64,000 nucleotides of DNA from CAZOOK01 sp964581385. Its GTDB lineage: Bacteria; Pseudomonadota; Gammaproteobacteria; Nevskiales; Nevskiaceae. Shown here piece after piece: positions 51,324 to 60,642 of this stretch (the stretch's first letter is position 1; every line of letters starts with the position of its first letter). The notes beneath the pieces were generated by a model that saw nothing but the letters and a program-made list of their open reading frames with translations, was not told where the DNA came from and did not search any database. The position numbers and the translations under genes are program-made. The DNA is taken from assembly GCA_964581385.1 (NCBI GenBank), contig CAZOOK010000006.1, positions 132,606-196,605 on the forward strand, given 5' to 3'.

Positions 51324-53843
51324 TTGAGGCTACCCTCGTTTCTCCGTAGCAAGAAAGCCGCCGCCGCCCGACCGGCGGTAGCGGAGCCCGGTTGGTTGGA
51401 ACGGCTGCCGCGCGAAGCAGCGCTGCTCCTATGCTGCGGCGCGGCAATTTTTTTGCTGGTGACACTGGTCAGCTTCCATCCCGACGACAGCGGCTGGTCG
51501 ACATCCGGCAGCGGTCCGCAGATCCGTAACCTGGCAGGAGCGGGCGGTGCGTGGCTTGCCAATGCGCTGCTCAGCTTTATCGGCTATGTCGCCTTCGCGC
51601 TGCCCTGGTCGGTGCTGTGGCTCGGCCTGCGCATCTATCGCGGCGCGCCCGCTGAGGGGCTGCGGATGCCGCCCGGTGTGCGTCCAGTCGCCTGGATCGT
51701 TGCCATGCTGAGCCTGTCGGCATTGCTGGCGATGAGCAGCGGGTCGCGGCCGGGAGCCTGGGCGCCGCAAGGCAGCGGCGGCATCGCGGGCGCGGTGCTG
51801 GCACAAATTCTCCAGTCGCTGTTGAATCCGGTCGGCGCCTCGTTGTTGCTGGTGACGCTGTTCGTCGCGACGCTGCCGCTCGCGCTGGTGTTCTCGTGGC
51901 TGACCGTACTCGACGCGGCTGGTGGTTTCACCCATTCATTGTTTGGACACATCGCGCGGCTGGCGGCGCCGTCGGCCACCGGGATTCCACCCGAAGCAGC
52001 GCCCGAAGGTGAACTGTCTCTACCGCAGGCCGCTGAGTCGGAACCGGCGCGCGAAGCGCGGGGGCGCCGGCGCACACCGACGATGGGCACGGTTGCTTCT
52101 TCCGCCGAAGGCCTTGATCAGCTCGATTGGGTGGCCACCGCTGCTCCGGTCGCAACGCAAGCTGTAAGCGCCGCGAAAGCGGAATCCATCGCGTTTGCCG
52201 ATCTTGACGATGATGCGCAGGCGATCCGCGAAGAAGTCGCTAAGGAGGCATCTGTTTCGCGTGCTGTCGGAGCCGTGGCGCTGGAACCAAAATCCGTGCG
52301 CAAGCCGAAGTCGCTGAAGTCCGAAGCGCCCGTTGTTCCGCCATATACCGGCGATCCTTTGCCGCCGATTTCCCTTCTCGATCCCGCGAAGCCAGGCGGC
52401 CGGCGTTACTCGCAGGATGAAATCGATCATCTGTCGCGCGAGCTGGAGCGTCACCTGGCCAGCTTCGGCGTCAAGGGCCAAGTGGTGAATGCCACGCCGG
52501 GGCCGGTCATCACGCGCTTCGAATTGCAGCCCGCGCCGGGCGTCAAGGGTTCGCAGATCACAAATCTGTCGAAGGATCTCGCGCGCGCGATGTCGGTGGC
52601 GAGCGTGCGCGTCGTCGAGGTCATCGAGGGCAAGAGCGTCATCGGCCTGGAAATTCCGAACCAGAAGCGCGAGATGGTCATGCTGTCCGAGCTGATGGCC
52701 AGTTCCGGGTATGCGAACTCGGCATCGCCGCTCACGCTTGGTCTCGGCAAGGATATCGCCGGTCATCCAGTGTCCGCCGATCTGGCAAAGATGCCGCACT
52801 TGCTGGTTGCCGGCACCACCGGCTCCGGCAAATCGGTGGCAATCAACGGCATGATCCTATCGATGTTGTACAAGGCCACCGCCGATCAGGTTCGTTTTAT
52901 CCTCATCGATCCGAAGATGCTGGAGCTGTCGGTCTACGAAGGCATTCCGCATCTGCTGACGCCGGTGGTCACCGACATGAAGGACGCCGCCAATGCGCTG
53001 CGCTGGTGCGTCGCGGAGATGGAGCGCCGCTACCGGCTCATGTCCGCGCTGGGCGTGCGCAATCTTGCAGGCCTCAACAAGAAGATCACCGATGCCGCCG
53101 ATTTCGGTGAGCCGCTGCGCGATCCGCTCGCGCCGGCGCCGGACCTGTTCAACGAAAATCCGCCGGAAGCGCCTGCGCTTGAAGCGCTGTACAACATCGT
53201 CGTCATCATCGACGAGCTAGCGGACATGATGATGGTGGTCGGCAAGAAGGTCGAAGAACTGATCGCACGCTTGGCGCAGAAGGCGCGCGCCGCCGGCATC
53301 CATCTCGTCGTCGCCACGCAGCGGCCAAGCGTGGATGTGATCACCGGCCTGATCAAGGCCAACATTCCGTCGCGCATCGCATTCCAGGTCGCATCGCGCG
53401 TGGATTCACGCACCATCCTCGATGAAATGGGCGCCGACACCTTGCTGGGTCATGGTGACATGCTGTACCGCCCGATCGGTGCATCACGCATTCAGCGCTT
53501 GCACGGGGCGTTCGTCGATGACCACGAAGTGCACAAGGTCGTCGCCTACCTGAAGCAGGTTGGCGAACCGCGATATATCGAGTCGATCACGGCGGGCGAA
53601 CCGGATGCGCGCGATGGCGGAGGCATGGACGATGGCGATGCGGAAAAGGATCCGCTCTACGATCAGGCCGTCGCAATCGTGCTGGAGACGCGCAAGGCAT
53701 CCGTGTCGTGGGTGCAGCGCCGCTTGAGCATCGGCTATAACCGCGCGGCGCGGATGGTGGAGCAAATGGAGGCGTCGGGTGTGGTCGGGCCGTCGGGGCC
53801 AGGCGGCAATCGCGAGATTCTGGCGCCGGGCGGTAGAGAGTAG
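51324..53843 (+). CDS. ftsK: DNA translocase FtsK
   Basis: 839 residues. No ATG or GTG precedes the TTG at 51324, so TTG is the likely start. The N-terminus has four or five membrane spans (residues 35-215) that anchor it at the septum. A variable linker (215-340) is followed by the motor: FGVKGQVVNATPGPVITRFELQ (alpha), Walker A AGTTGSGKSVAING near 500, Walker B NIVVIIDELADMMMV near 630, and RIAFQVASRVDSRTILDEMGA. The C-terminal gamma winged helix (LYDQAVAIVLETRKASVSWVQRRLSIGYNRAARMVEQME) reads polar sequences. It pumps DNA and activates XerCD. Confidence 0.96.
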   Translation: MRLPSFLRSKKAAAARPAVAEPGWLERLPREAALLLCCGAAIFLLVTLVSFHPDDSGWSTSGSGPQIRNLAGAGGAWLANALLSFIGYVAFALPWSVLWLGLRIYRGAPAEGLRMPPGVRPVAWIVAMLSLSALLAMSSGSRPGAWAPQGSGGIAGAVLAQILQSLLNPVGASLLLVTLFVATLPLALVFSWLTVLDAAGGFTHSLFGHIARLAAPSATGIPPEAAPEGELSLPQAAESEPAREARGRRRTPTMGTVASSAEGLDQLDWVATAAPVATQAVSAAKAESIAFADLDDDAQAIREEVAKEASVSRAVGAVALEPKSVRKPKSLKSEAPVVPPYTGDPLPPISLLDPAKPGGRRYSQDEIDHLSRELERHLASFGVKGQVVNATPGPVITRFELQPAPGVKGSQITNLSKDLARAMSVASVRVVEVIEGKSVIGLEIPNQKREMVMLSELMASSGYANSASPLTLGLGKDIAGHPVSADLAKMPHLLVAGTTGSGKSVAINGMILSMLYKATADQVRFILIDPKMLELSVYEGIPHLLTPVVTDMKDAANALRWCVAEMERRYRLMSALGVRNLAGLNKKITDAADFGEPLRDPLAPAPDLFNENPPEAPALEALYNIVVIIDELADMMMVVGKKVEELIARLAQKARAAGIHLVVATQRPSVDVITGLIKANIPSRIAFQVASRVDSRTILDEMGADTLLGHGDMLYRPIGASRIQRLHGAFVDDHEVHKVVAYLKQVGEPRYIESITAGEPDARDGGGMDDGDAEKDPLYDQAVAIVLETRKASVSWVQRRLSIGYNRAARMVEQMEASGVVGPSGPGGNREILAPGGRE

Positions 53844-53874
53844 TCTCTACCTGCCAAAGCATTATAGAAATTCA

Positions 53875-54450
53875 ATGCCTCCTGGAATTGCTATCGCTGC
53901 ACTCTGGATCGGATGGGTTGTGTCGTGGCTCATCGCGGCGCTGTGGAGCAACCGCACCGAAAAACGACCTGGAACCAGCGTAGAAATCCGCCACCGCGTC
54001 CCGACGCTCATCGGCGCACTGTTGATGCTTGTGCCGGCTCATGGCTACGACGGCGCGCTGCGTCTTTGGCATGTCGATGGAGCTGGCGCCTGGCTCTGCG
54101 TTGCGCTGGTCGCTTTGGGCATTGCCTTCGCGTGGTGGGCCCGCATTCACCTTGGACGACTATGGTCGGGAAACGTTACCCGCAAGGCCGATCACCACGT
54201 CGTGGACACAGGTCCCTATCGTATCGTGCGGCACCCGATCTATACCGGTCTGCTGCTGTCCCTTCTCGCCACTGCTGTCGCCAAGGGAACCCTGCCCGGC
54301 GTCGTCGGATTCGCATTCCTGCTGCTGGGTGTCTGGATGAAAGCTCGATTGGAAGAGCGGTGGCTCGCCCAGGAATTGAGCGACAACGCGTACAGCGACT
54401 ACCGCAAGCGAGTGCCGATGCTGTTGCCGTTTGGGCCGAAGGGTGGGTGA
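53875..54450 (+). CDS. Isoprenylcysteine carboxyl methyltransferase-like membrane protein
   Basis: 191 residues from ATG 53875. Five hydrophobic segments: 4-24, 40-60, 72-93, and two after residue 130. The signature is RKADHHVVDTGPYRIVRHPIYTGLLL, with the R-x-P-Y-x-x-x-R-H-P-x-Y element of the ICMT/PEMT fold that binds SAM and a lipid substrate. C-terminal RLEERWLAQELSDNAYSDYRKRV also fits. A bacterial protein of this fold probably methylates a lipid or small thiol; the target is unknown. No ribosome site is obvious. Confidence 0.8.
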   Translation: MPPGIAIAALWIGWVVSWLIAALWSNRTEKRPGTSVEIRHRVPTLIGALLMLVPAHGYDGALRLWHVDGAGAWLCVALVALGIAFAWWARIHLGRLWSGNVTRKADHHVVDTGPYRIVRHPIYTGLLLSLLATAVAKGTLPGVVGFAFLLLGVWMKARLEERWLAQELSDNAYSDYRKRVPMLLPFGPKGG

Positions 54451-54812
54451 GTGCCAACTGCGGAAGCACAGAGGCGTAGATCCGATGCGGTAGTTTGCAG
54501 GCCGGAATTAAGTGATCTTAAAGTTGGCGCGGGGATTGCGGCGGATTGGAAGTATTGCGTCTGAACTGTGACCCAGCTCACAGACACTCGGCGGGATATG
54601 TGCAAACCTATTATCAGCGTCAACCCGGGGGCATTCCAACCGGAACGTAAGCGAGTTCCTTCAAGTGGGCATCGGCACCTGCGTTTACGGCATCGTGCGC
54701 ACGAGACACCGGGAAGTAATCCTCTAACGACAAACCAACATTTCGGCAGAAAAGGAAATCCACTGAATGTCTAAATGCAACGGACTGAGAAGCTGTACAA
54801 CGGTAATAAAAA
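54451..54812. other. Intergenic stretch, nothing supported
   Basis: No gene. It should contain the promoter of the next secreted-protein gene; no clear consensus seen. Confidence 0.3.
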
Positions 54813-56228
54813 ATGACAAAGACGCTATCTCTGGCCTTATTTCTGGCACTTTATCTCCCGACGGGTTCGGTGTTCGCGTACTGGACGGTGTCCCAGCTTG
54901 ATACGCTGACGCAGTCGTTCCAGACTGCCATTTCCGCCAATTACAAAGTACAGGTATATCCCTTCCAGTTTCTGGACACGTCGACCTGCTTCGACCCTGG
55001 AAATACCTGCGGCTTCTCCAACCCCGATGGGCCCTATGCCTTCCCGACGATTCCGGGACGCGGGACTGCCAAGATGCTGAAGACTGATGCGCTGGTCCTC
55101 ATCATGGAAACTCCGCCATCGATGCGTTACTTCGGGGTGACGCCTTATCTGTACATGCGTTACTACTCCACTCCCACGGTCACCCATCCCGGCTACGTAA
55201 AGGTCTTCGAAAGCCTCAGCGATTCGGTGAACATGACCGAAATCGGCACCACCGGATCGGCGACACCGGGCAGCAATGTGTTCACGCAGCTCTCCGTGGT
55301 TGTGATGACCGCCGATTCCAATACTTTCAAACAGGTTCGAGCTCAGCTGGTCAATCTCGGCTTTCCCGCATCGGCGATCAACCTGTTGGCGATGCCGATT
55401 AACGATGTGCCGTTAAAAATGGGAACCAGCAACAGCGCGGACTTGTTCACGATGCTTTTGCGCACAGCTTATCCCGCGGATCCCGTCCAGATGAGCGACT
55501 ACATCGCGCGGGCGCCGTTCCGCTTTATGCAGTTGTCCGCTATCAAGTCACGAAACTTGAATGCCCTGCCGGCACCCATCAACAAGATACCGGGTACCGG
55601 TGTATCCGAGGCCCCGGCGCTCGCCACCGCGCGTGACCAGCTCGTAACCCAGCTTGTCACACAATACGGAAGTGCCTACTCGATCACGGAAGTCAACGCC
55701 TTCGACCGGCAGACTAATAACTACGTCTGCATCCAGTCCGCGAGCATGTGCAGTGGCGATAATTCAGATGCCATCTACGGCCACGAACTGGACCATTGGA
55801 TCCCTGGAAATAAAGTCAACGGGATTCCAGAGGACAAGCTGCTGATCGTCGGTGTCAACCACGTCCTTGCCCGAAAGGCGGTTTATGTCAGCTATGCCGT
55901 CGTGGAGGACCTCCACCAAGTCGGTGTGGCCGCCGTCAGCGATACCTGGCTGCAGAACACCGCCCTGACAATGGCCGGGATTACCACCAGCAACGACCCA
56001 CGCTACGCCACTTACAGCAGTCTGTACGCTTTTACGATCGGCTACGATTGCAACGGCGAACTGGTCTGCCTGACGATCCCACAGCCCACAGCGACTCAGA
56101 TGGGTGTGGCGATCGGTGACAACATCGATGTCACTGGGCGGACCTATGTCGAATTGGTGACGGGCACCCGTCCTAGCACCAGTGAAGTGATCGGAAGCAG
56201 AGTGTTCCTGCTGCAGAGGAAGCTGTAA
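54813..56228 (+). CDS. Secreted protein of unknown function
   Basis: 471 residues from ATG 54813 with a signal peptide (LSLALFLALYLPTGSVFA). The mature part is rich in Thr, Ser, Pro and Tyr. It contains PFQFLDTSTCFDPGNTCGFSNPDGPYAFP (two cysteines), a segment MRYFGVTPYLYMRYYS, and a later KLLIVGVNHVLARKAVYVSYAVVED. The centre (GFPASAINLLAMP) and the C-terminal TGRTYVELVTGTRPSTSEVIGSRVFL look like repeated beta units. I do not recognise a family. Homologues, as I recall, are unnamed exported proteins. Four cysteines outside the leader suit a periplasmic or extracellular place. Confidence 0.75.
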   Translation: MTKTLSLALFLALYLPTGSVFAYWTVSQLDTLTQSFQTAISANYKVQVYPFQFLDTSTCFDPGNTCGFSNPDGPYAFPTIPGRGTAKMLKTDALVLIMETPPSMRYFGVTPYLYMRYYSTPTVTHPGYVKVFESLSDSVNMTEIGTTGSATPGSNVFTQLSVVVMTADSNTFKQVRAQLVNLGFPASAINLLAMPINDVPLKMGTSNSADLFTMLLRTAYPADPVQMSDYIARAPFRFMQLSAIKSRNLNALPAPINKIPGTGVSEAPALATARDQLVTQLVTQYGSAYSITEVNAFDRQTNNYVCIQSASMCSGDNSDAIYGHELDHWIPGNKVNGIPEDKLLIVGVNHVLARKAVYVSYAVVEDLHQVGVAAVSDTWLQNTALTMAGITTSNDPRYATYSSLYAFTIGYDCNGELVCLTIPQPTATQMGVAIGDNIDVTGRTYVELVTGTRPSTSEVIGSRVFLLQRKL

Positions 56229-56733
56229 GAGCGGTGGGATCGCTACTGTCGGTCTCGCGATGAAACGTACAACAAAAATTTGGAATCGTCTGCGCAAAAC
56301 CACGATCGCGACCGCGACGCAGGCGCTGTGATGGTGCGGTTGCTCGCAGCGCCCGCTGCTGAGCGATAGTCGCGTCGGCAGGGAAGACGGCATCAGCTCA
56401 GTAGCGGGGATGGAGCGTACGAATCCCAGCGATGTTCGTCGCCGGGAAAAGCTGGGTTTCACTTCGCGTCAACCAAGTGCTCTTGACCACTCTTGCCGCG
56501 AGATCGGTAACCGTCCCAATCTGGCACCCACCGCGCTTGGCTTCGGAGACCGGAGGCAATTCTTGCCAGCGGTGGCGGCTTTGTTCCGCTGAATCCGTTT
56601 ACAGTTGTATAAGCCGAATCTGCATCAGATGCGGCCGGTTGTGCCATGAGCCTGCATTGATCGCTGCGTGCCAGTGCCCTCTGCCCTTGCATTTCAGATT
56701 GACCTGACGTCGCCGACCTAACGTGAGAGTTCC
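56229..56733. other. Intergenic stretch, nothing supported
   Basis: About 500 bases without a gene. Short frames lack ribosome sites. Confidence 0.3.
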
Positions 56734-58239
56734 ATGAAAATGAAAACCGCGTCCGCTTTATTTTGTAGCGCGGCCACTGCCGTGGCTTTGTACGGTACGG
56801 ATGTTCGCGCCGATTTGAGCGTCACCGAGCACACCGTCCTGGGCGTGGATAACTGGTCGATCAAGGAGCCGGTTGTGACACAGGCGGACACGTCTTACTC
56901 ACAAGTCGCATTCAAACCCGGCGAGACGTTCAAGATCACGGACGTCGGTGGCTGCGTGCAGACCGGCGGTTCCGGCAGGACCTGGAAGCGCTACGTCAAT
57001 CCGTCCGGCGACAATTCGGATCATCTCTATCACGGCACGATCCGGCTGCCGGGCATGGACGGCTCGATGCGTATCGGTGATTTCCGCAATGCCAATCCGC
57101 AAGGCTTTGTCATCCCGGCCAATGCCGGCGGCGATATGAGCTTGCATCTGGGATATGAGGACGATGGCTACGGCGATAACGGCTATTGGGGTCACGACGA
57201 CGGCACCGAGGATCAATGCAAGCACTCGGTCAATGCCTTCATCGATTTTTCCATAACCCAGCCGCCACGTCCCACTGTCTCATTGCAGGTGGAGCCACAA
57301 ACCGTCGTGGCCGGATCGGCGCGTGAGCTGCGTGTCATTCTCAACGACCACGTCATGTCTGAAACGATTCAGCACGAATCAGCAGCGGTAGCGCCCGCGG
57401 CCGTTGCCAAGGAACAATCCCCCCTTCATTCGCTGCCGCAGCACATAGCGGAGTCAACGCAGCACGTAACCGAGTCAATGCCCCGCCCAGCGCCGCATCC
57501 CTTCCCGCACCCGCCGGTGTTTGGACCTTATCGGGTGGTGTTGAAATGGACCTCCAGCGATGCGACCAGCTGCGCCTGGACCAATGTTCTTTCAGGGCAG
57601 GCGGCTCTCAACGGCACACAGGGATTCGATGGCACCAACGGTACACTCGTCGCCGGTCTCTATGATTTCAAGATCACATGCACCGGCGGTGGCGGCAGTG
57701 CTTCGGATCACAAACTCCTCACCGTTACGCCGGCGCCGCCGACAGTGTCCTTCAGCGTCACCCCCAGCAGCATAGTGAAAGGCAGCGCAGCGGTCCTGAA
57801 CTGGACTACGAGCAACGCGGACACCTGCCATGCCGACGGCGAGCTGGGTTGGAACGGCGCTGAGCCGCTCAGTGGCTCGCAGAGTGTGTCGCCGGCTGTG
57901 CTCGGTGCACACGTTTACAAACTGACCTGCCAGGGCGGCGGTCTCACGTCCACCACCCAGACGGCGACGCTCACGGTGACCGCGCCGCCGCTGCCGGTGG
58001 TTTCGATCTCGGTAGCACCGAGCAGTGCCAGCCTCGGCGATTCCGCAACGTTGACCTGGTCCGCAACCAACGCGACCGCATGCACCGCCAGTGGCAGTGA
58101 GCTGCACTGGTCGGGCGCCCAGCCAGTCAGCGGCTCATTGAGCGTGAAGCCATTGACCAAAGGTGCTCACACCTACAAGCTGAGCTGCAGCGGCGATGGC
58201 GGATCGGCCGACAATCAAGCGACGCTGACGATCAACTGA
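56734..58239 (+). CDS. Exported lectin-like protein with Ig-like repeats
   Basis: 501 residues from ATG 56734 with a signal peptide (to about 26). Residues 27-175 resemble the LecA/PA-IL jelly roll: YSQVAFKPGETFKITDVGGCV, TWKRYVNPSGDNSDHLYHGTI, MRIGDFRNANPQGFVIPANAGGDMSL, then LGYEDDGYGDNGYWGHDDG, similar in place to the calcium loop of LecA. A proline-rich linker with HESAAVAP leads to three Ig-like domains, each with P-x-V-S-x-x-V-x-P near its start and C-W-N, C-H-A-D or C-T-A near the centre. Probably binds sugar outside the cell. The lectin match is by pattern only. Confidence 0.72.
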   Translation: MKMKTASALFCSAATAVALYGTDVRADLSVTEHTVLGVDNWSIKEPVVTQADTSYSQVAFKPGETFKITDVGGCVQTGGSGRTWKRYVNPSGDNSDHLYHGTIRLPGMDGSMRIGDFRNANPQGFVIPANAGGDMSLHLGYEDDGYGDNGYWGHDDGTEDQCKHSVNAFIDFSITQPPRPTVSLQVEPQTVVAGSARELRVILNDHVMSETIQHESAAVAPAAVAKEQSPLHSLPQHIAESTQHVTESMPRPAPHPFPHPPVFGPYRVVLKWTSSDATSCAWTNVLSGQAALNGTQGFDGTNGTLVAGLYDFKITCTGGGGSASDHKLLTVTPAPPTVSFSVTPSSIVKGSAAVLNWTTSNADTCHADGELGWNGAEPLSGSQSVSPAVLGAHVYKLTCQGGGLTSTTQTATLTVTAPPLPVVSISVAPSSASLGDSATLTWSATNATACTASGSELHWSGAQPVSGSLSVKPLTKGAHTYKLSCSGDGGSADNQATLTIN

Positions 58240-58601
58240 AACTCACGCGGGGTGGGCCAAAGGCGAGAGCCTTGCCCGCCTCATGCTGAGCTCCCGCAGC
58301 GCGGAGGAACTCCACCTATCGCGAAGCAAAACCCATATGGCTCACGTCTGCTGAACGGAATGGCGGGAAACGCTGCGCTCCTCGCACTCTCATGAGCTCA
58401 GACGCTGAACAAATCCGAGCCCGAGAGACGATGCTGGAACGACGACTGCGCGAATTGGATGCGCGGTAATTTTCGGCGATTCTGCCCGGACACCACCTGT
58501 CGTGAGTCTAGCCAGCACATAGATACGCCGCCGCCGATGTCGTTCGATCCGATAACATTGCTTATCCACGGCTCCGAAAAGAAGCGAGCGTCAAGAACCG
58601 C
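58240..58601. other. Intergenic stretch, nothing supported
   Basis: A 24-codon frame at 58392-58469 (MSSDAEQIRARETML) is too short and unsupported to call. No other feature. Confidence 0.3.
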
Positions 58602-59897
58602 ATGCGCCACAAATTCCTGATTGCGACTATGCCCATTCCCGGTCACGTCGCGCCCTTTGTATCCGTCGCTCGCGAATTGTTGCGGCGTGGCCACGAAGTG
58701 GTGTGGTACAGCAGCGCTTTTTTCAAAGACAAGATCGAAGCCAGTGGCGCGCGCTTCGTGCCGATCCGCGAGGGCATCGATTTCGGCGATTCGCAATACG
58801 ATTGCCACTTCCCCGAACGCGCCAAGTTTCACGGCCTCAAGCAAGTCGTCTTCGATTTCGAAAAGCTTTTTGTCGGCTCCATTCCTGGCATGGCGCAAGA
58901 CCTGCGAGCCATCCTGCGGGACTATCCCGCCGACGCATTGCTGGGCGATCCGGCGGTTGCCGCCGCGCGCATCCTCAGCGATACCGAAGGCTACCCCGCG
59001 GCAATCCTGAACGTCACCGTGTTGAGTTTTCAAAGTCGCGATCTGGCCGCGTTCGGATTGGGCTTGCCATTCAACAATTCGCCGCTCGGGCGCCTGCGCA
59101 ACAAGCTCACTTACTTGTTGGTGGACCACGTCGTATTCCGTCCGGTCAACAGGGCCTACCGTGCGCTGGCGAAACAGCACGGCTGGCCGGTCAGGCCGTT
59201 TCGTCCGGCCGTGTCCAACTACCTGCATTTGCAACCTCTGGTGCCGGACTTCGAATATCCAATTTCCGATCTACCGGCCCAACTCCACTTCATTGGAGCG
59301 CTGTTACCCGATGCGCCCACTCGCTTCGAGTCGCCCGCCTGGTGGGATCGAGTGATCCAGAGCGGCCGGCCCGTGGTACTCGTGACTCAAGGAACCATTG
59401 CCACCAATGCCGATGAACTGATTCGCCCGACGCTTGAAGCTCTCGCCGGTGACGATGTGTGGGTGATTGCTACCACCAACGGCAAACGCGCCGACGAATT
59501 GGGTTTCGCCGTTCCCGATAATGCGTTTGTCGAGCCCTTCATTCCGTTCGTGAAGATCATGCCGCACGTTGCCGTCTACGTGACCAACGGCGGCTACGGC
59601 GGCATCAGCATCGCGCTCGCGCACGGTGTACCGGTAATCTCGGCTGGCGTCACCGAAGACAAATCCGAAGTCGGCAATCGCGTTGCACACAGCGGCGTGG
59701 GGATCAATCTGAAAACGAATCGACCCACAGTGGAACAAGTGCGCGCTGCGGTGCGCGACATGATGAGCCAACCCCGCTATGCAGCGCGTGCGCAAGTGAT
59801 CAAAGCCGAACTCGCACAACACAATGCGGCAGGCGAAGGGGCGGCATTGCTAGAGCGTCTAGCGCAGACTCGCAAGCCGGTACTGCGAGTGGTTTGA
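58602..59897 (+). CDS. GT1-type glycosyltransferase (MGT/UGT family)
   Basis: 431 residues from ATG 58602. GT-B fold: the N-terminal Rossmann domain starts KFLIATMPIPGHVAPFVSVARELLRRGHEVVWYS with the acceptor-side catalytic His after PGH. The C-terminal domain has VLVTQGTIATNADELIRPTLEAL, FIPFVKIMPHVAVYVTNGGYGGISIALAHGVPVISAGVTEDKSEVGNRVAHSGVGI. This is the sugar-donor binding motif of UDP-dependent GT1 enzymes, though the usual H in THGG is N here (TNGG). Such enzymes glycosylate small lipophilic molecules such as macrolides, flavonoids or sterols. Confidence 0.87.
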   Translation: MRHKFLIATMPIPGHVAPFVSVARELLRRGHEVVWYSSAFFKDKIEASGARFVPIREGIDFGDSQYDCHFPERAKFHGLKQVVFDFEKLFVGSIPGMAQDLRAILRDYPADALLGDPAVAAARILSDTEGYPAAILNVTVLSFQSRDLAAFGLGLPFNNSPLGRLRNKLTYLLVDHVVFRPVNRAYRALAKQHGWPVRPFRPAVSNYLHLQPLVPDFEYPISDLPAQLHFIGALLPDAPTRFESPAWWDRVIQSGRPVVLVTQGTIATNADELIRPTLEALAGDDVWVIATTNGKRADELGFAVPDNAFVEPFIPFVKIMPHVAVYVTNGGYGGISIALAHGVPVISAGVTEDKSEVGNRVAHSGVGINLKTNRPTVEQVRAAVRDMMSQPRYAARAQVIKAELAQHNAAGEGAALLERLAQTRKPVLRVV

Positions 59898-60642
59898 TCG
59901 GCAGCCATTGATTCGAATAGTCGATATTAAGTTTATTGTCGTTTGGTTCTGATGTGCCATAAGCTGCCAGTGGAATACTTGGCCTTATCGCAAGGAAGCA
60001 GACGTTCGCAAATCGCTCGACGCTCACTCTCGCTGTCCGGTGGAGCACACGTTGTGCCACAGCTAGTCTGACTCTGACCTCGTCCTTGGTTGAACCGAGG
60101 TAAAGAGCGTACCAATTGCCAAATCCCTGCTCGGGGTCGAATCAGCGTGACGTCGCCGCTTTCTTGTCGGCCCCTTGCATTGCACTCCTTACTTCTACGG
60201 TCAACTAGCCTACGACTCCGTCCGCGTAGCTCACTGCATGGACGCTGGCGATACCCTTTGATCGATGAAGTAGCTTCGCATATGACTGGAATAGATCGAC
60301 CGTTCCTCATATGCAGAACGCAACTGTCGGGATGAACAAGAGACTTCCGACAAGGACAGAGCCACGCCACGGATTCCTGCGTCATTGGAATGAAGTACTG
60401 ACCATACAGGCCGGCAGTGCACGCAATGCTGAACGTGCTGGAAAGAGCCAACAGGACAAAACTGCGATGCCGATCTTCTGCGTCTGTTCGGTGCCATACA
60501 GAAGTGTTTTGTGCCTGGGGGTAACTTTTTAGGCGGTATTGGTTCGCGCGAAAGCGATTGTGCAGAACGGCGGCATGCGAACCGAGATGGGGCCATCGAT
60601 TATCTCAATGGCTTTCTGGATCAGATGAAGTGAGGAAGAAAA
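59898..60642. other. Intergenic stretch, nothing supported
   Basis: 745 bases. Minus-strand frames (for example 59933-60451) are Ser/Arg/Cys-rich and not protein-like. No RNA gene recognised. Confidence 0.35.

Noticed and set aside
57275..58236. Repeat array in the lectin-like gene taken as DNA repeats
   Set aside because: The repetition is at protein level (Ig-like domains), not a DNA repeat or CRISPR; no CRISPR array was seen anywhere in the window.
59933..60451. Minus-strand frame upstream of the ice-binding lipoprotein
   Set aside because: Composition not protein-like, no start context.
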